A stretch of 64,000 bases of DNA from Agapetus fuscipes (taxonomy: Eukaryota > Arthropoda > Insecta > Trichoptera > Glossosomatidae), in assembly GCA_951799405.1 (NCBI GenBank), contig OX637361.1, positions 12,684,170 to 12,748,169 on the forward strand, read 5' to 3'. Below are positions 19,906-30,759 of the stretch, piece after piece. How positions within the stretch are numbered: position 1 is the first letter of the stretch; each line of letters begins with the position of its first letter. Both the position numbers and the translations under genes were made by a program. The notes beneath the pieces are model-generated. The model saw nothing but the letters and a program-made list of their open reading frames with translations. It ran no database searches and had not been told where the DNA came from.

Positions 19906-20633
19906 AGATTTGAAACTTTTTTTACACTTTGGTCACTTTTATGTCAACCTATTAGTATGGAGCTTTTACGATTAAGGAACCATTAAAATAAATGTATTTT
20001 TGTCGAAATTTAATTAAATATTTCGTACTTTTTTCCTTTACATTATGCATGTATATCTATTTTTATTTTATTTTATTTCTCCTAATGATTATTTTATAGG
20101 ATCAGATACCTGATGACTTATAACTTCCTATCTGGATGCTAATTTAGTAATATTTAACTAACACCGTACCGGACGCTCCGGCATGTTTATGGTTTCGCTG
20201 TTTTGAGTTCGTCTCCACCATTGACTTATGATATCTGTGGACTAGAAATTATTTTAATGAACATAGACATTATATTTGTTTCAACCTACTTACGAAAATG
20301 GACATTAGTAAGAAAGATAACAAAGAACTTCACATTTGCATTTTCATGTGTCCAAAAAAACTCGGGTGAATGTAAACATGTTTCTAGAAAGGTGCGTACT
20401 ATGCCCGTAGCAGTCCGAACATAGACGCATGCGTTTTAAATTTTGTGATCGATTAAATTGACGAATTTTAAAGGAAAAAGGCATTATTTAAGTATATTAT
20501 GGCATGTGCTGTAATTGTGTGTCAAAACACAAAACGGAGAAAGCAAGAAAACATAAAATTTGACACGTAAAAACATGTTTTGTACACTACACAACTGCAA
20601 CGTTTGCAGGACTAAGACAAATGTGGTAGATAG

Positions 20634-20860
20634 CAGTGGCGAAGGGTGCCATACAAGCCGATTCCCATCGGTTTCCCGTTTAAAATGAGGCAAAAATGAT
20701 AATAAAGTAGACTGCATGGTTTCAATGGGGGAAAAATACGCAGTGTTTTTTTGGTTTTAAATTAACTTTTTTACTTTGTGGCTATATTTTTAATTACTTT
20801 GTTGCCTCATTTTAAAAGAGAAGCCGATGGAAATAGAGTTGTTGGCACCATTTGCCACTG
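20634..20860. mobile_element. hAT-like MITE
   Basis: TIRs of about 50 bp start CAGTGGCGAAGGGTGCCATA and end TGGCACCATTTGCCACTG. The flanks GTAGATAG and GTAGATCT agree at 6 of 8 positions, compatible with an 8-bp target duplication. The loop contains short inverted TTTTTGGTTTTAAAT pieces. Confidence 0.7.
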
Positions 20861-20871
20861 GTAGATCTAAA

Positions 20872-21127
20872 TCTTAATCTAAATCTAAGCTGCAAAGATA
20901 TGTATCATTTGAGATTCATATTAAATGCATTCCCACAAGCAGGCACGCATAATTTCGCGCTCACACATTCCGCATGTGGACCTACAATATAAAAAATCCA
21001 ATCTCAAATGAACATAAGCCCTGCAACTATTGCCAACCTTCCCTGAAACAGGGGTGACATTGGCCAAGTGAACCATTTTTTACAGTATGGGTGGTCAACC
21101 TCATACCAACCTATCAGTCAAAGAATA
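20872..21127 (-). repeat. A-unit, full length
   Basis: It runs from AATCTAAGCTGCAAAGATAT to CCTATCAGTCAAAGAAT. Confidence 0.85.
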
Positions 21128-21614
21128 GATATATGTTTAAATAGATAGTATACGTATTATTGCAGTAAGTTAGTTTCTGTTCTTCTACGTTATTACTCAA
21201 TGCTCTCCACGATTTACAGGCTCCATAAACTTCACAGTGAATTCAAATCTTACACAGATACTAAATATTTAATTAATTAATTAAATGTAATAATGCAATA
21301 ATTAATTCTGAAGGCAGCGTCACGTAAAATCTTGATCGCGGGAGAACTTTCATTACTGCAGTTAATGGGCTCTTAAATATCGGCTCCCTAGTCGAGCAGG
21401 AATATGATGATGATGATGATGAGGTGGTCTTGCTGTTTTATTTCTACGTTTCGACTACAAAGTTACTTTTACGTTCTTATAAAACACTTCACTTCTTTTT
21501 ATGAGACATTGAGTAAAATAACAAATTCACGTACATTACGAGTAACTAAGGAGAAAAGTTTGCATTATGGTAGAGTGGTCATAGAAAATTTATCAAATGT
21601 AATGCTTTGTTTTT

Positions 21615-22070
21615 TCTAAGCTACACATATAGTGTAACTTCTTGCCGTGTTATCCCCGAAAGGGTCTCATGTGGCGAGTTGAACATATTTATTTTTTAAT
21701 TTATAATTTTTGAAGGAATTCAAAGAAAACACTGTTTATTTTCACTAAAATTTATTTAGAAAGATTAAAATCTTTAAAACAAATTACAAACGCGTTTTCG
21801 ACCTAGTAGGTCATCATCAGGTATGATTTTTACAGCTAAGGGGGCCGGCCTTACGCCAACCGCTTCAGTTAAAGTGGGTGTTTCTCAGCTCACGAGAGCC
21901 CTGGTGCTCATTTTTTGTGAAGGCTGAGTAAAACTTGCCGGTATTTTATTTTTGGGGCTTGAAATAAACACCGAAACGGGAAATTATTTCCGACACCCTC
22001 GGTGGGATTCGAACCCGAGCTCACGGCATGGAGTGCAAGCACTCTACCAACTGAGCTATCGACCGGACAG
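21615..22070 (-). mobile_element. SINE2 interrupted by a Penelope-like tail
   Basis: The end block (21615-21696) and the body plus tRNA head (21827-22070, head CGGTCGATAGCTCAGTTGG on minus) are separated by an insert. ATTTTT occurs at both junctions as a possible short target duplication. Confidence 0.78.
21697..21826 (-). mobile_element. Penelope-like tail with hammerhead-like core
   Basis: On the minus strand, CCTGATGATGACC, loop TACTA, GGTCGAAAACGCG: a CUGAUGA box, a GACC/GGTC stem II and a GAAA box. An AT-rich 3' segment follows (TAAATAAATTTTAGTGAAAA). Stem I is not recognisable because the insert ends there. The ribozyme reading is an inference from the motif. Confidence 0.5.
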
Positions 22071-22237
22071 CTTAACCAAAAATCATTGATTCTAGTAGGT
22101 ACCTAGGCAACTAAGCTCAAGTATTGTATAGGTATTTTTTTAAATTTTAGTAAAGGAAGCAATTTTCAGTGAATTAATTTAAATACTGAAAACTACCCAT
22201 TTTTTTAAAAAGGCAGAAATAAAATTATGTTTTGTAT

Positions 22238-22480
22238 CTATTAATTATCTATGTTGCAAGGATAAATTACATGTAAGATTCTTTTTACAAACATTCCCAC
22301 AAGTAGAGCAAGTTCGCGCTTACACATGCCGCATGTGGACTTACTTGGACAACATAAAAACTCAATCTGAAATGAACTCTTGCTGACCTTTCCTGAAACA
22401 GGCGAGACATTGACAAAGTGAACCATTTGTTACAGTATGGCAGGGCAGCCTCATTAACTCACTAACCTATAAGTCAACGA
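22238..22480 (-). repeat. A-unit, diverged
   Basis: Head to tail: TATGTTGCAAGGATAAAT ... CTGAAACAGGCGAGACATTG ... AACCTATAAGTCAACGAA. Confidence 0.75.
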
Positions 22481-22489
22481 AACCTTTAT

Positions 22490-23110
22490 CAATAAATAAA
22501 ATTCAGAAATTTTTATGGTTACTCTTATAAAAAAGCATGAAAAAAAAAACATGTTTTTTTTTTAATTTAACCTGCAACTTAATTCAAAAGTCTTCCATAT
22601 TTTTTCAATCAAGATAATGCATTTTTTTTATAATTTCGGAAAACAAAGTGTGGAGAAAATGGCCCAATTAGAGGCAGAATCGACTTGATCTAAGACCTGA
22701 GTTTTTTTTCCCCAAAAAAAATTGCGTGTGATGAAGGCAACTAACTTTTATGCTAATAATAATGAACAGAGGTGGGAACTTCAAAGTAAAAAAGCTTTAA
22801 AATGTCGGCGCAATATTAACCAACGGAGCAGATGCTACACGTCGGGCTTTCAACACAATTTGTGCAAACAAAATGTTTCAAGTTGTTGTTTGCTTTTTTT
22901 TTTTCTTGTTTGTAATATTAAATATGAAAGTTCCTGACAAGCAGGTTTAATGCTGTTGAGTTTTATTCCCGGAGCTTTTAATTTCACAATTTCTTTTATG
23001 TGAAACGTTTAAAGGGAACAACCACAACAGGGTATAAGCATGGCAACACATTCGCCGAATATTTGGCCGAGGAATTCTGCGAGCAAAGTATCAGTTTGTC
23101 TGCAATCTTT
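22490..23110. other. No feature identified
   Basis: AT-rich sequence with homopolymer runs. A 71-residue open frame at 22722-22937 has no recognisable motif. Confidence 0.35.
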
Positions 23111-23119
23111 AATCTATGA

Positions 23120-23310
23120 TTCAAAGATGTATGTATAAACATTACGATTCATATGAATGGAATGAATTGAATCTACAGAGTGGAAACAAGAGAAGAGCGT
23201 GCATGAAAAGAGTGATGAAACTAGATGAGTTGAAAGAAGTATGCAAGGAGAGAGTCAAGTGGAGGCACTTCTGTGGAGGTACACCCCAAGAGGAATATCG
23301 GCAGGATACA
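23120..23310 (+). pseudogene. Non-LTR ORF C-terminus, fragment
   Basis: The frame reads NKRRACMKRVMKLDELKEVC, then KERVKWRHFCGGTP. It parallels the 19025 copy but keeps only the last 50 or so residues. Confidence 0.65.
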
Positions 23311-23329
23311 AGACAAGACGAGATCACAA

Positions 23330-23635
23330 GCAGACATGTGTAAGTTTGCGCTTACAAATGCTGCATGTGTATTTATGAATTGAAATCAAAACTTAAAATG
23401 AGCATCCCCCTCACCACACACAAGAGATTAGTCTCTTTTTGGTGGGGTAAAGCGTAGCAACAATTTAATAAATAATGTAATAGATTTAAGAAAATAAATG
23501 AGGAGATTATTTAAAAAAAAACATAAACCCTGCAACTTTCGCCGACCTTCTTAGAAACAAGGGTGACATCCGCAAAGTGAATCATTTATATAGTATAGGT
23601 GGTCAGCCTCATACCAACCTATAAATGAAGGAATG
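23330..23635 (-). repeat. A-unit split by an unrelated 120 bp
   Basis: The parts 23330-23402 and 23520-23635 are in order. The insert between them starts CCCCCTCACCACACACAAGA and is unclassified. Confidence 0.65.
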
Positions 23636-24147
23636 GAAACAATAAAACAATATATAACCAATCAAAAAGAGTATAAGTGAAAAATGGACGAATTTAAAAC
23701 GAAATTCTAACGATTTTTATTAATTTTTGCCTTAATTACTTTAAATATCAAGCTTTGAATATCTTTCAAATTATACAAAACGTCTTGAAGAAAACCTCAA
23801 CGTAGAAATGGATAAATATGTCCTTTTAAAATACTTCGCAGCGAATATTCGACATGTATGGACCCAGCATTTGTGACACTATCTTTTCTCAAAGAAAAAC
23901 TTGCAAAAGATTTAATTTTTTTGAAAGTTTAGTGGATTTTTTATTGCTCAGCATGTACTGAGAGTGTCATGTAATAAGAAACCAGCAGTTGAATCACTGC
24001 TTACTTTGTATAGACTTACAGGTCTACTCAGACATGCAGGTCTGTACAGACATTCACGGGTGTACACAGAGTCTCGCACATTGACTTATAATATCTGTGT
24101 ACTAGAAATTATTTCAACAAAAATAGACATTATATTTGTTTCAACTA

Positions 24148-24612
24148 TAATCTATAATCTATAATCTAAGTTGCAAGGATATATTCATTTAAAGCTCTCA
24201 GATGTATGCCCACAAACCAACAAGTGTAGTTCGCGCTTACAAATGCTGAATGTGTACTTACAAATAAAATCCAAACCTCAAATGAACATAAACCCCACAA
24301 CTTTTGCCGACCTTCCCTGAAACAGGGGTGACATTGGCAAAGTGAACCATTTTTTACAGTATGGGTGGTCAGCCTCATACCAACCTATAAGTCAAGGAAT
24401 ATGAATAATAAATTACATTTAAATATAAAAAAGAACAAAACCTTACAAAGAAATCTATACAAAAAAAAGTCAAAAATTTCCTATGCAAAAAATGTAGCAA
24501 ATGAATACACCAACATTAGAAATCAACATTGCAGATTAGCCGCCACTTCTTCCTGTCCTTGCATACTTCTTTCATTTCATCCAGAGTCATAACCTTTTTC
24601 ATACAAGTCCTC
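24148..24612 (-). mobile_element. A-unit LINE end: A-unit, 3' UTR and ORF terminus
   Basis: The A-unit occupies 24148-24402. About 110 bp of spacer containing ATAAATTACATTT follow. The ORF terminus on minus at 24520-24612 encodes a degraded V-M-T-L-D-E-M-K-E-V-C-K-D-R-K-K-W ending in GCGGCTAATC. This shows the order ORF, spacer, A-unit. Confidence 0.7.
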
Positions 24613-24940
24613 ACTTAAACTTACTTACGAAAATGGTCATTGGTAAGAAAGAGAAGAAAAAACTTCACAGTTGGGTTTCCATGTGTACAAAAAACTCGGG
24701 CGAATGTAAAAACGTTTCTAGAAAGGTGGCAGCTAGCATTGCCGGAGCAATCCAAACATAGACGCATGCGGTATAAATCTTGCGATAGATAAAATTGAAG
24801 AATTTTAAAGGAAAAAGGCATTATTTTAAGACATTACCTACGGCATGTGTTGTAATTGGATGTCAAAACACAAAGTAGAGAAAGCAAGAAAACATAAAAT
24901 TTGACATGTAAAAACAATCCACAATCTATATTTATGTTTG

Positions 24941-25256
24941 ACCGGTCCGTAGCTCAGTGGTAACACTGCGGACTCTGAATGGGAAGGTTGTGGGTTCGAA
25001 TCCCGGCGAAGCACACAAAAATATCATTTAAGTATATTTTCAAATTTGCTCTTCGCTGGATTGAAAAAATCATAAACCTTTACCAATGACCGGTCACCAA
25101 AGGTCCATCCAGCCTTACAGTCTTGCTTGAGTATTGGCGCTTTGTAGCGACGACCAAGCTCGTACACCTCTGCGGCACTACAACAAGTGTCATAGACCCC
25201 TAGAGTCTCTAGAATCTAGGGAGTCCTTAAAACAGGATTTCTTAAAAAAAAAAAAA
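24941..25256 (+). mobile_element. SINE1 monomer, tail type b with poly-A
   Basis: The head GACCGGTCCGTAGCTCAGTG is intact in both boxes. The tail CTCTGCGGCACTACAACAAG leads to GGATTTCTT and about 14 A residues. Confidence 0.85.
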
Positions 25257-25654
25257 ATGTTTAGTATGACTACACAAATTGCAACTTTTGACAGGACTGA
25301 GACTTATGTGGTAGATAGTATGTATCAATGCAGTTAGTTGGTTTCTACTTCTTTATGTTATAACTCAATGGTCTCGCAGGTTTATCGACTCACAGGTCTG
25401 TATAGAGTTTTGTGGAGCTGAACAGACTTAAAGGTCTGCACAGACTTTTCTGGAACGCGGTGATGAGGGAGAGTATCTGCCTAGAGCACAAAATTTAATA
25501 TTCACACTAACAACGTTCACGACCACCTCAATAGTCGTTAACCTCAATATTCAGATTTTTTCACATACATAACATTGCCTCGATCTCATGCGTTGTATAA
25601 TTCTACCAATATAACCAACTTTGATAATCAACCTTTTAAGCTTTGATAAAATTT

Positions 25655-25970
25655 ACTCTATAATCTATAATCTAACGGGGTTATTCTTAGGCATTTTAGT
25701 CGTCCGTTGAGCCCACGCTTTGACAAACTAATGTTGCATTTATATGAAGACCTGTCAATCCAAGATGGCCGCAGGTGAACATTGATTAGTCTTGATACAA
25801 ATATTACTGATATTCGGTAGGTAAGAATGACCGTGGTGATGAGACTTTCAGGCCAGGCATCATTAGTTTGTCAAAGCGTGGGCTCAACCGACGACTAAAA
25901 TGTCTAGCCCCGTAAGTTGCAAAGATATATTTACATTTAAAACTTATATATCACATGCATGTCCACATCC
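25655..25970 (-). repeat. A-unit 3' end split by a MITE
   Basis: TATAATCTATAATCTAA (to 25675) and TAAGTTGCAAAGATATA (from 25913) are the two sides. The copy is cut off at about 25970 where a plus-strand LINE end starts. Confidence 0.7.
25676..25912. mobile_element. PIF/Harbinger-like MITE, TAA target duplication
   Basis: TIRs CGGGGTTATTC and its partner GAATGTC...GCCCCG share ATTTTAGTCGTC and TTGAGCCCACGCTTTGACAA over about 50 bp. TAA lies at 25673-25675 and 25913-25915. A truncated AGTCTCATCACC-family MITE (25745-25848) sits in the loop. The superfamily call rests on the TAA duplication and is tentative. Confidence 0.65.
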
Positions 25971-26375
25971 ATGACTCTGGAGGAAATAAAAGAAGTGTGT
26001 AAGGACAGAAAGAAATGGCGGTTAATTTGTGATGTTGGCGGCTAGGGTTTTTTAAATTAAAATTTGTTTTCTGTTAGTTTTTGAAGTCCATACATATGTA
26101 TTATAATTTAGTGATTTTAAAAATGTAATTTGTCATGTATGTTCCTTTACTTATAGTTTGGTATGCGGCTGACCACCCATACTGTCAAAAAATGGTTCAC
26201 TTTGCCAATGTCACCCCTGTCTCAGGGAAAGACGGCAAGATGGGTTCTTATAATGTAGGTCCACATGCGGCATGTGTTAGCGCGAAATTATACATGTCTG
26301 CTAGTGGGAATGCATTTAATATAAATCTTAAATGGTATATATCCTTGCAGCTTAGATTAGATTAGATTAGATTAA
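25970..26375 (+). mobile_element. A-unit LINE end: ORF terminus, 3' UTR, A-unit
   Basis: MTLEEIKEVCKDRKKWRLIC, then DVGG-stop near 26043. The UTR (GTAATTTGTCATGTATGTTC) leads into the A-unit at 26145. The tail is TTAGATTAGATTAGATT. The A-unit reads GGTATGCGGCTGACC, the LINE-linked variant. Confidence 0.82.
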
Positions 26376-26560
26376 ATGTTCACAAACAGACATTTGTAGT
26401 TCGCTTAAAATGCTGAATGTGTACTTACAAATTAAAATCCAAAACTCAAATGAACATAAACCCTGCAGCTTTTGCCGACCTTCCCTGAAACAGGGGTGTG
26501 AACCATTTTTTACAGTATGGGTTGTCAGCCTGATACCAACATAACAGTCAAGGAATACAT
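26376..26560 (-). repeat. A-unit abutting the previous one tail to tail
   Basis: AATGTTCACAAACAGACATT to AACAGTCAAGGAATAC. The missing 3' end suggests insertion into, or joining at, the tail repeat. Confidence 0.75.
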
Positions 26561-26579
26561 TATATTAAAAATAAAAATG

Positions 26580-26745
26580 TGTGGTCGATTGCTCAGTTGG
26601 AAGATCGCTTGCGTTCAATGCTAGAGAGCTAATGTATGATCCACACAAAGGGTGAAAGAAATGATTTTCGATTTTGGAACTAATACCTGTGAAAATAAAT
26701 AGATTCCACTCGCCGCATGTGACCTATATAAGAAATTCCTGATGC
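26580..26745 (+). mobile_element. SINE2, degraded
   Basis: GTGGTCGATTGCTCAGTTGG and a weak B box; the body is largely lost; CTGTGAAAATAAATAGATTC near the end. Confidence 0.6.
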
Positions 26746-26937
26746 TGAAATTACTTCAGGATATCCTGCCAGGATTTGGTGAAGTTGTAGAGTTTGCACA
26801 AGTTAACGGAAATTCTTCACTCTTCAACCCTTGACACGTTTTCCTGAAGCAGGAGTAAAATACGAGGTAGCAAGATTTTCCAATTTTCACACTTCATGGA
26901 TGATATCTACCACACGTTGACCAAATAGCTACTATGT

Positions 26938-27165
26938 AAAAACGCAACTAAGCTACACATATAGTGTAACTTCTTGCCTGCGCTATCCCCGAAGGGGTCG
27001 CATGTGGCGATTTGGCACCTGTTTATTTTTACTGGTAAGGGAACCGGCTTCACACCAAACACGTTTAGTTGAAGTGGGGGTTTCCCATCTCCCGGGGGGG
27101 CTGGTTCTCATTTCTTGTGAAGGCTGAGTACACCTTGCCGGTATTTATTTTGGGTTTGAAATTTA
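26938..27165 (-). mobile_element. SINE2, head missing
   Basis: The end block ACGCAACTAAGCTACACATA (reverse) through TTTATTTTGGGTTTGAAAT. Confidence 0.8.
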
Positions 27166-27169
27166 AAAA

Positions 27170-27635
27170 TTGTTGTCACGACTTGTTAATAATTTTATTC
27201 TAAAAAACCCCGCAAAAAATCTAATTTATAAACTTTGATGTATTGGTAAGCGAACGTTTTCCGGATGTTTTCCCCTGTACATTTTGACAACAATCAAATT
27301 GAAAAACATGAACCTTGAGGTATGGTACTTAAGTAAGACGTGACGTCATGAGGTCCTTTGAAGTGTGCCGGTTTTTGCAATTTTCGCCAAATGAAATCAC
27401 CGTTAATGAATGTGCAGGCAGGGGCTCGTTACCCCGGCAAACAAATGTGGAGGCAAGAGCGGCAAACAATCAGCAAGGAAGAAGAAAGACAGCGTGAGCG
27501 CGAAAAGAAAGTCCCGCGTAAATTTTACACGGTATTATTCACAAACAGTAAAGCCATGACTCATACGCAACCTACAGTTTATTCTCTTTGGAAAAAAATA
27601 TGATCCGTAGATTAACTATTGATGATTTTTTTTTG
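27170..27635. other. No feature identified
   Basis: An 81-residue open frame at 27358-27603 is rich in charged residues (KEEERQREREKK) but has no family signature or gene context. Confidence 0.35.
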
Positions 27636-27639
27636 AGAA

Positions 27640-28057
27640 TAGTGCTACGAGCGTATGGTGGTATTAGTGCATGCGTGATTTTGATCACGCTAGTGGAACA
27701 ACGCTCTGGAATCATCGAATATGTTCGAGAACAGTCGAGAAACGTTCGTATGAACGTGTATAAATGTAAGCCGCAATTGTGTGCAGGCGAGAGTCAATTA
27801 AAATATTGAGCCGTGAAGTCGAAAGCAAGAGCTAGATAATCAGTGCATTGTAAATTCGAGTTAGAGCATAGAGCTAGAAATCCGTATCATTGTAAATTGC
27901 GAACCAAACCGTGTAAAATAAATAATTTCATTATATTTTTTAGGGTGGATTTATTAACACAGTGAAAGTCCATTTTTAATTATTTAAAAATTCAAATTTA
28001 AAAAATTTCAGTTTAACTTAAAGAGAACCCCAACTAAAATCATAAAAAATAAGCAAT
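27640..28057 (+). mobile_element. Diverged LTR
   Basis: TTAGTGCATGCGTGATTTTG, ACGTGTATAAATGTAAGCCG (TATA-like), GTGAAGTCGAAAGCAAGAG, AACCAAACCGTGTAAAATAA and AGAGAACCCCAACTAAAATC parallel the LTR at 49090 (opposite strand). The ends are worn. Confidence 0.5.
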
Positions 28058-28059
28058 GA

Positions 28060-28605
28060 TAAAATTTATTTTTACGTTCAGTGACTTAGTAACCTGTCTA
28101 TAAAGCAGTATCCCTAGAATAAAACTCTACGTGAAAACTCAACCAGAGGTTTTTACCAATAACTGTGGAAACTAACGCTCTCTAGAGGTACTATAGTTTT
28201 TTCATATATTCTTCAGTTTCTATCTATTTGTTTGTTTTGCTGAACGCTAAGATTAAGTTTTAACGTTAAGTTATATATTTGAGATACAGGTTATATCTAA
28301 CAAAGTCACCACAGATGGAGGTTTTAAAAGTCAGGAGTTGTTTATTTGCAGTTGAGGCAAAGGAAAAGGTCGCAACTTTAGTTTCACCTGTGATCTATTT
28401 ACGGGTATTCGCCAAATGAAAAGTTTCTTTCGAAGAAATAAATTGTTAAGGCGACAGGGTTTCGGCATGCCATAGTTTTGAAAGAAAAAAAAGGTTTGTT
28501 GTCACGAATCATACATTATGCACATCTGTTGAATGTTTGTTTGATTTTAATGAGTAAAGTAATGTACACACATAACAATTTTTTTTTCTTTTTGGCCAAC
28601 ATTAG
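28060..28605. other. No feature identified
   Basis: A motif AACTAACGCTCTCTAGAGGT resembles GAGGCGC-type repeats near 6940 and 42610. Nothing else is recognised. Confidence 0.3.
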
Positions 28606-28611
28606 ACAGCA

Positions 28612-28800
28612 ACGGTCGATAGCTCAGTTGGTAGAGTGCTTGCATTCCATGCCGTGAGCCTGGGTTCGAATCCCGCCGAGGGTGTCAGAAATGATATCCC
28701 GTTTCGGTGTTTATTTCAAACCCCAAAAATAAAATACCGGCAAGGTTTACTCAGCCTTCACAAGAAATTAGAACCAGCCTCCACGGGAGACTTGGAACGC
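28612..28800 (+). mobile_element. SINE2, 3'-truncated
   Basis: The head GGTCGATAGCTCAGTTGGTA, B box GGTTCGAATCC and body are present up to AACCAGCCTCCACGGGAG. Confidence 0.8.
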
Positions 28801-28962
28801 GTTTTTCAGTACGAGTACATTGCATATAAGTTGTAACTAATATTTATGACAATTTGGATCAGATACTTTGTGAAACATTTTAATAGTTATTTCCCAAAAG
28901 AGGAATATATCAACCGCAGAAGCAGCAGGGTATAGTTAACGAGGGGCAGAATGTGTGTAAAA

Positions 28963-29684
28963 TATCGATGGTTAAAAGGTAATAGGGCATAAGCGACAAA
29001 AACTAAATTGTTCAGGAGAGCAGTTAAAAGTTTGAGATTGCAGAAAAATGGCATGACTTATTTTATTTTTTATCATATCGTTAAAATCAAAACAGCTCTA
29101 AAATCAAATATTTTTTTGACAAAAACAGGCATTTATTGGCATTCCTATTAACGTGGTTTTACGATGTTGTACGATTTTTATGTCACAAGCGCCTTTAACA
29201 CAAAAAAGGCCAAAATCTTGTCGGTTAAACCAAAACCATACTTCGAAAACGCAGTTGTTTGCTTGGGCATAATCAACAACAACAACAAAAATATCGTAGA
29301 GCTATGGGAGTTAGCGCTTTACAAAGAGCGGAAGTTTTTAATTATTCTTAAATGTAATTAATTGTTTGTATTCCTTGACTTATAGGTTGGTATGAGGCTT
29401 GTAAAAATGGCTCACTTTGCCAATGTCACCCCTGTTTCAGGGAAGGTCGGCAAGAGTTATAGGGCTTATTTTCATTTGAAAATGGGTTTTTATACTGTAG
29501 GTCCACATGCGGCATGTGTTAGCGCGAAATTATACATGTCTGCTTGTGGGAATAAGTTTAATATGAATCTAAAAATATATTTTTCTTTGCAGCTTAGATT
29601 TAGATTTAGATTTAGATAGCATTCATAACTCATCTTTGACCAAAACGTCGCTTATTTCCTACTTCCTTTTAACCGTCGATGTTT
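28963..29684. mobile_element. TIR element (CGAYGGTTAAAAGG), split by an A-unit
   Basis: The left end TATCGATGGTTAAAAGGTAA and the right end CCTTTTAACCGTCGAT are inverted copies. The interior matches 50742-51156 (ACACCAAAACCATACTTCG-type, GTTTGCTTGGGCATAA). An A-unit is inserted at 29367-29621. Confidence 0.65.
29367..29621 (+). repeat. A-unit, full length, short internal deletion
   Basis: The start is TTCCTTGACTTATAGG. The GACCACCCATACT block is deleted. The tail is TTTAGATTTAGATTTAGA, a different tail repeat. Confidence 0.82.
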
Positions 29685-29997
29685 AAGAATGTATGTGTAA
29701 CGTGTTGTGTGTGTGTGAGTTTGCAACCAGCAGGGAAACTTTTAAATGTTGATGGATGGACGGAGATCTCATAAAACATTCATTTTAATTGCCGCCATTT
29801 TGTCTCTTGTATAAGCGCGGGGTAAAATGCCACAAATTACTGAGATTAATATTCCATACTAACTCTGATGATCCTCGTCAACTGGAATTCTTTCAATTAA
29901 CCATCTAGCCTCCCGACAGGACGGGTCAGGGTTTGATTTCCACCGTACTTAAAAAAAAGCTCTAGCAATGTATGAATTAATGGAAAGGTCCATGTAA

Positions 29998-30295
29998 TAT
30001 AATAATATTAGGATGATTTATTTGGTGAGCGCTGTTTTTGTGTGTATCACACCTCAAGAGCCCTCTGCGAGCTTGGTCGTCGCTCTAGAAAGCGCCCATT
30101 CTCAAGCACGACCCAGTTGCTGTAAGGTTGGATGGACCTTTGAGTGACCGGTCTTTGGTAAAGGTTTATGAATTTTTCAACTCAGCGAAGAGCACATTCG
30201 AAATATAAATGGTATATTTTTGTGCTCTTCCGGGATCCGAATCCACAACCTTCCATTTACGACTCCAAAGTGTTGCCACTGGACTACGGACCGGT
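29998..30295 (-). mobile_element. SINE1 monomer with LINE-type tail
   Basis: The head (minus) ends at 30295 with CCGGTCCGTAGTCCAGTGGC. The tail is GAGGGCTCTTGAGGTGTGAT, ending in ATTATTATA. An A-unit tail fragment (30296-30330) follows. Confidence 0.85.
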
Positions 30296-30562
30296 TAATA
30301 TACCTTTGCAACTTAGATTATATATAGATTATAGATTTAAAGACAGTGCGATGTATTTTTTTAATTGTTTTCGACTGCAAAATTATTCTAATGCTGAGTA
30401 TTTTTACACAAAAAGTTAAGCGATGGGAATTTACATTTTATTTTAGAAAATTACAAGTACTCTGAATGACTTTTATGTCCTTTTTTTTCTTTAATTTACT
30501 TTTATGTTCACATTTTTAGATTTAAATATGTGGTCCAATATTGAAATACTTTTTATAAGTAG

Positions 30563-30757
30563 CAGTGTCGAAGGGTGCCATACAACTCGATTCCCATCGG
30601 TTTCCCTTTTAAAATGAGGCAAAAATAATAGTAAAGTAAAGCAATGGGGAAAAAATACGTATTATTTCTTTGGTTTTAATGTATTTTTTTACTTTGTGCC
30701 TATATTTTTTAACTACTTTGTTGCCTCATTTTAAAAGGGAAGCCGATGGGAATCGAA
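30563..30757. mobile_element. hAT-like MITE, right end truncated
   Basis: The left TIR is CAGTGTCGAAGGGTGCCATA. The right arm is recognisable to GCCGATGGGAATCGA. Confidence 0.65.
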
Positions 30758-30759
30758 GA

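Larger units (their letters stand above)
20205..21235 (+). repeat. THAP-like repeat, copy carrying nested insertions
   Basis: It begins TTGACTTATGATATCTGTGG and includes TACTTACGAAAATGGAC. An ATG at 20499 opens MACAVIVCQNTKRRKQENIK, a C-x4-C pattern like the start of a THAP zinc finger. It is interrupted by a MITE (20634-20860) and an A-unit (20872-21127) and resumes with TTGCAGTAAGTTAGTTTCTG. It may be part of a P-element-like transposon or an old gene copy. Only the motif start is visible. Confidence 0.42.
24080..25390 (+). repeat. THAP-like repeat with two nested retroelements
   Basis: The repeat is seen at 24080-24147, 24616-24905 and 25262-25390. An A-unit LINE end (24148-24612) and a SINE1 (24941-25256) interrupt it. 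At 24840 the start codon of the THAP-like frame is ACG, followed by ACVVIGCQNTK. Confidence 0.45.

Noticed and set aside
24166..24378. Nearly identical 70-residue frames at 24166, 33526 and 43134
   Set aside because: All are the same frame through A-units; conservation is that of a young repeat, with no protein evidence.
27358..27603. 81-residue charged frame as a possible gene
   Set aside because: No conserved motif, splice context or neighbour supports it, and the charged run comes from an AAGAAGAAAG-like tract.
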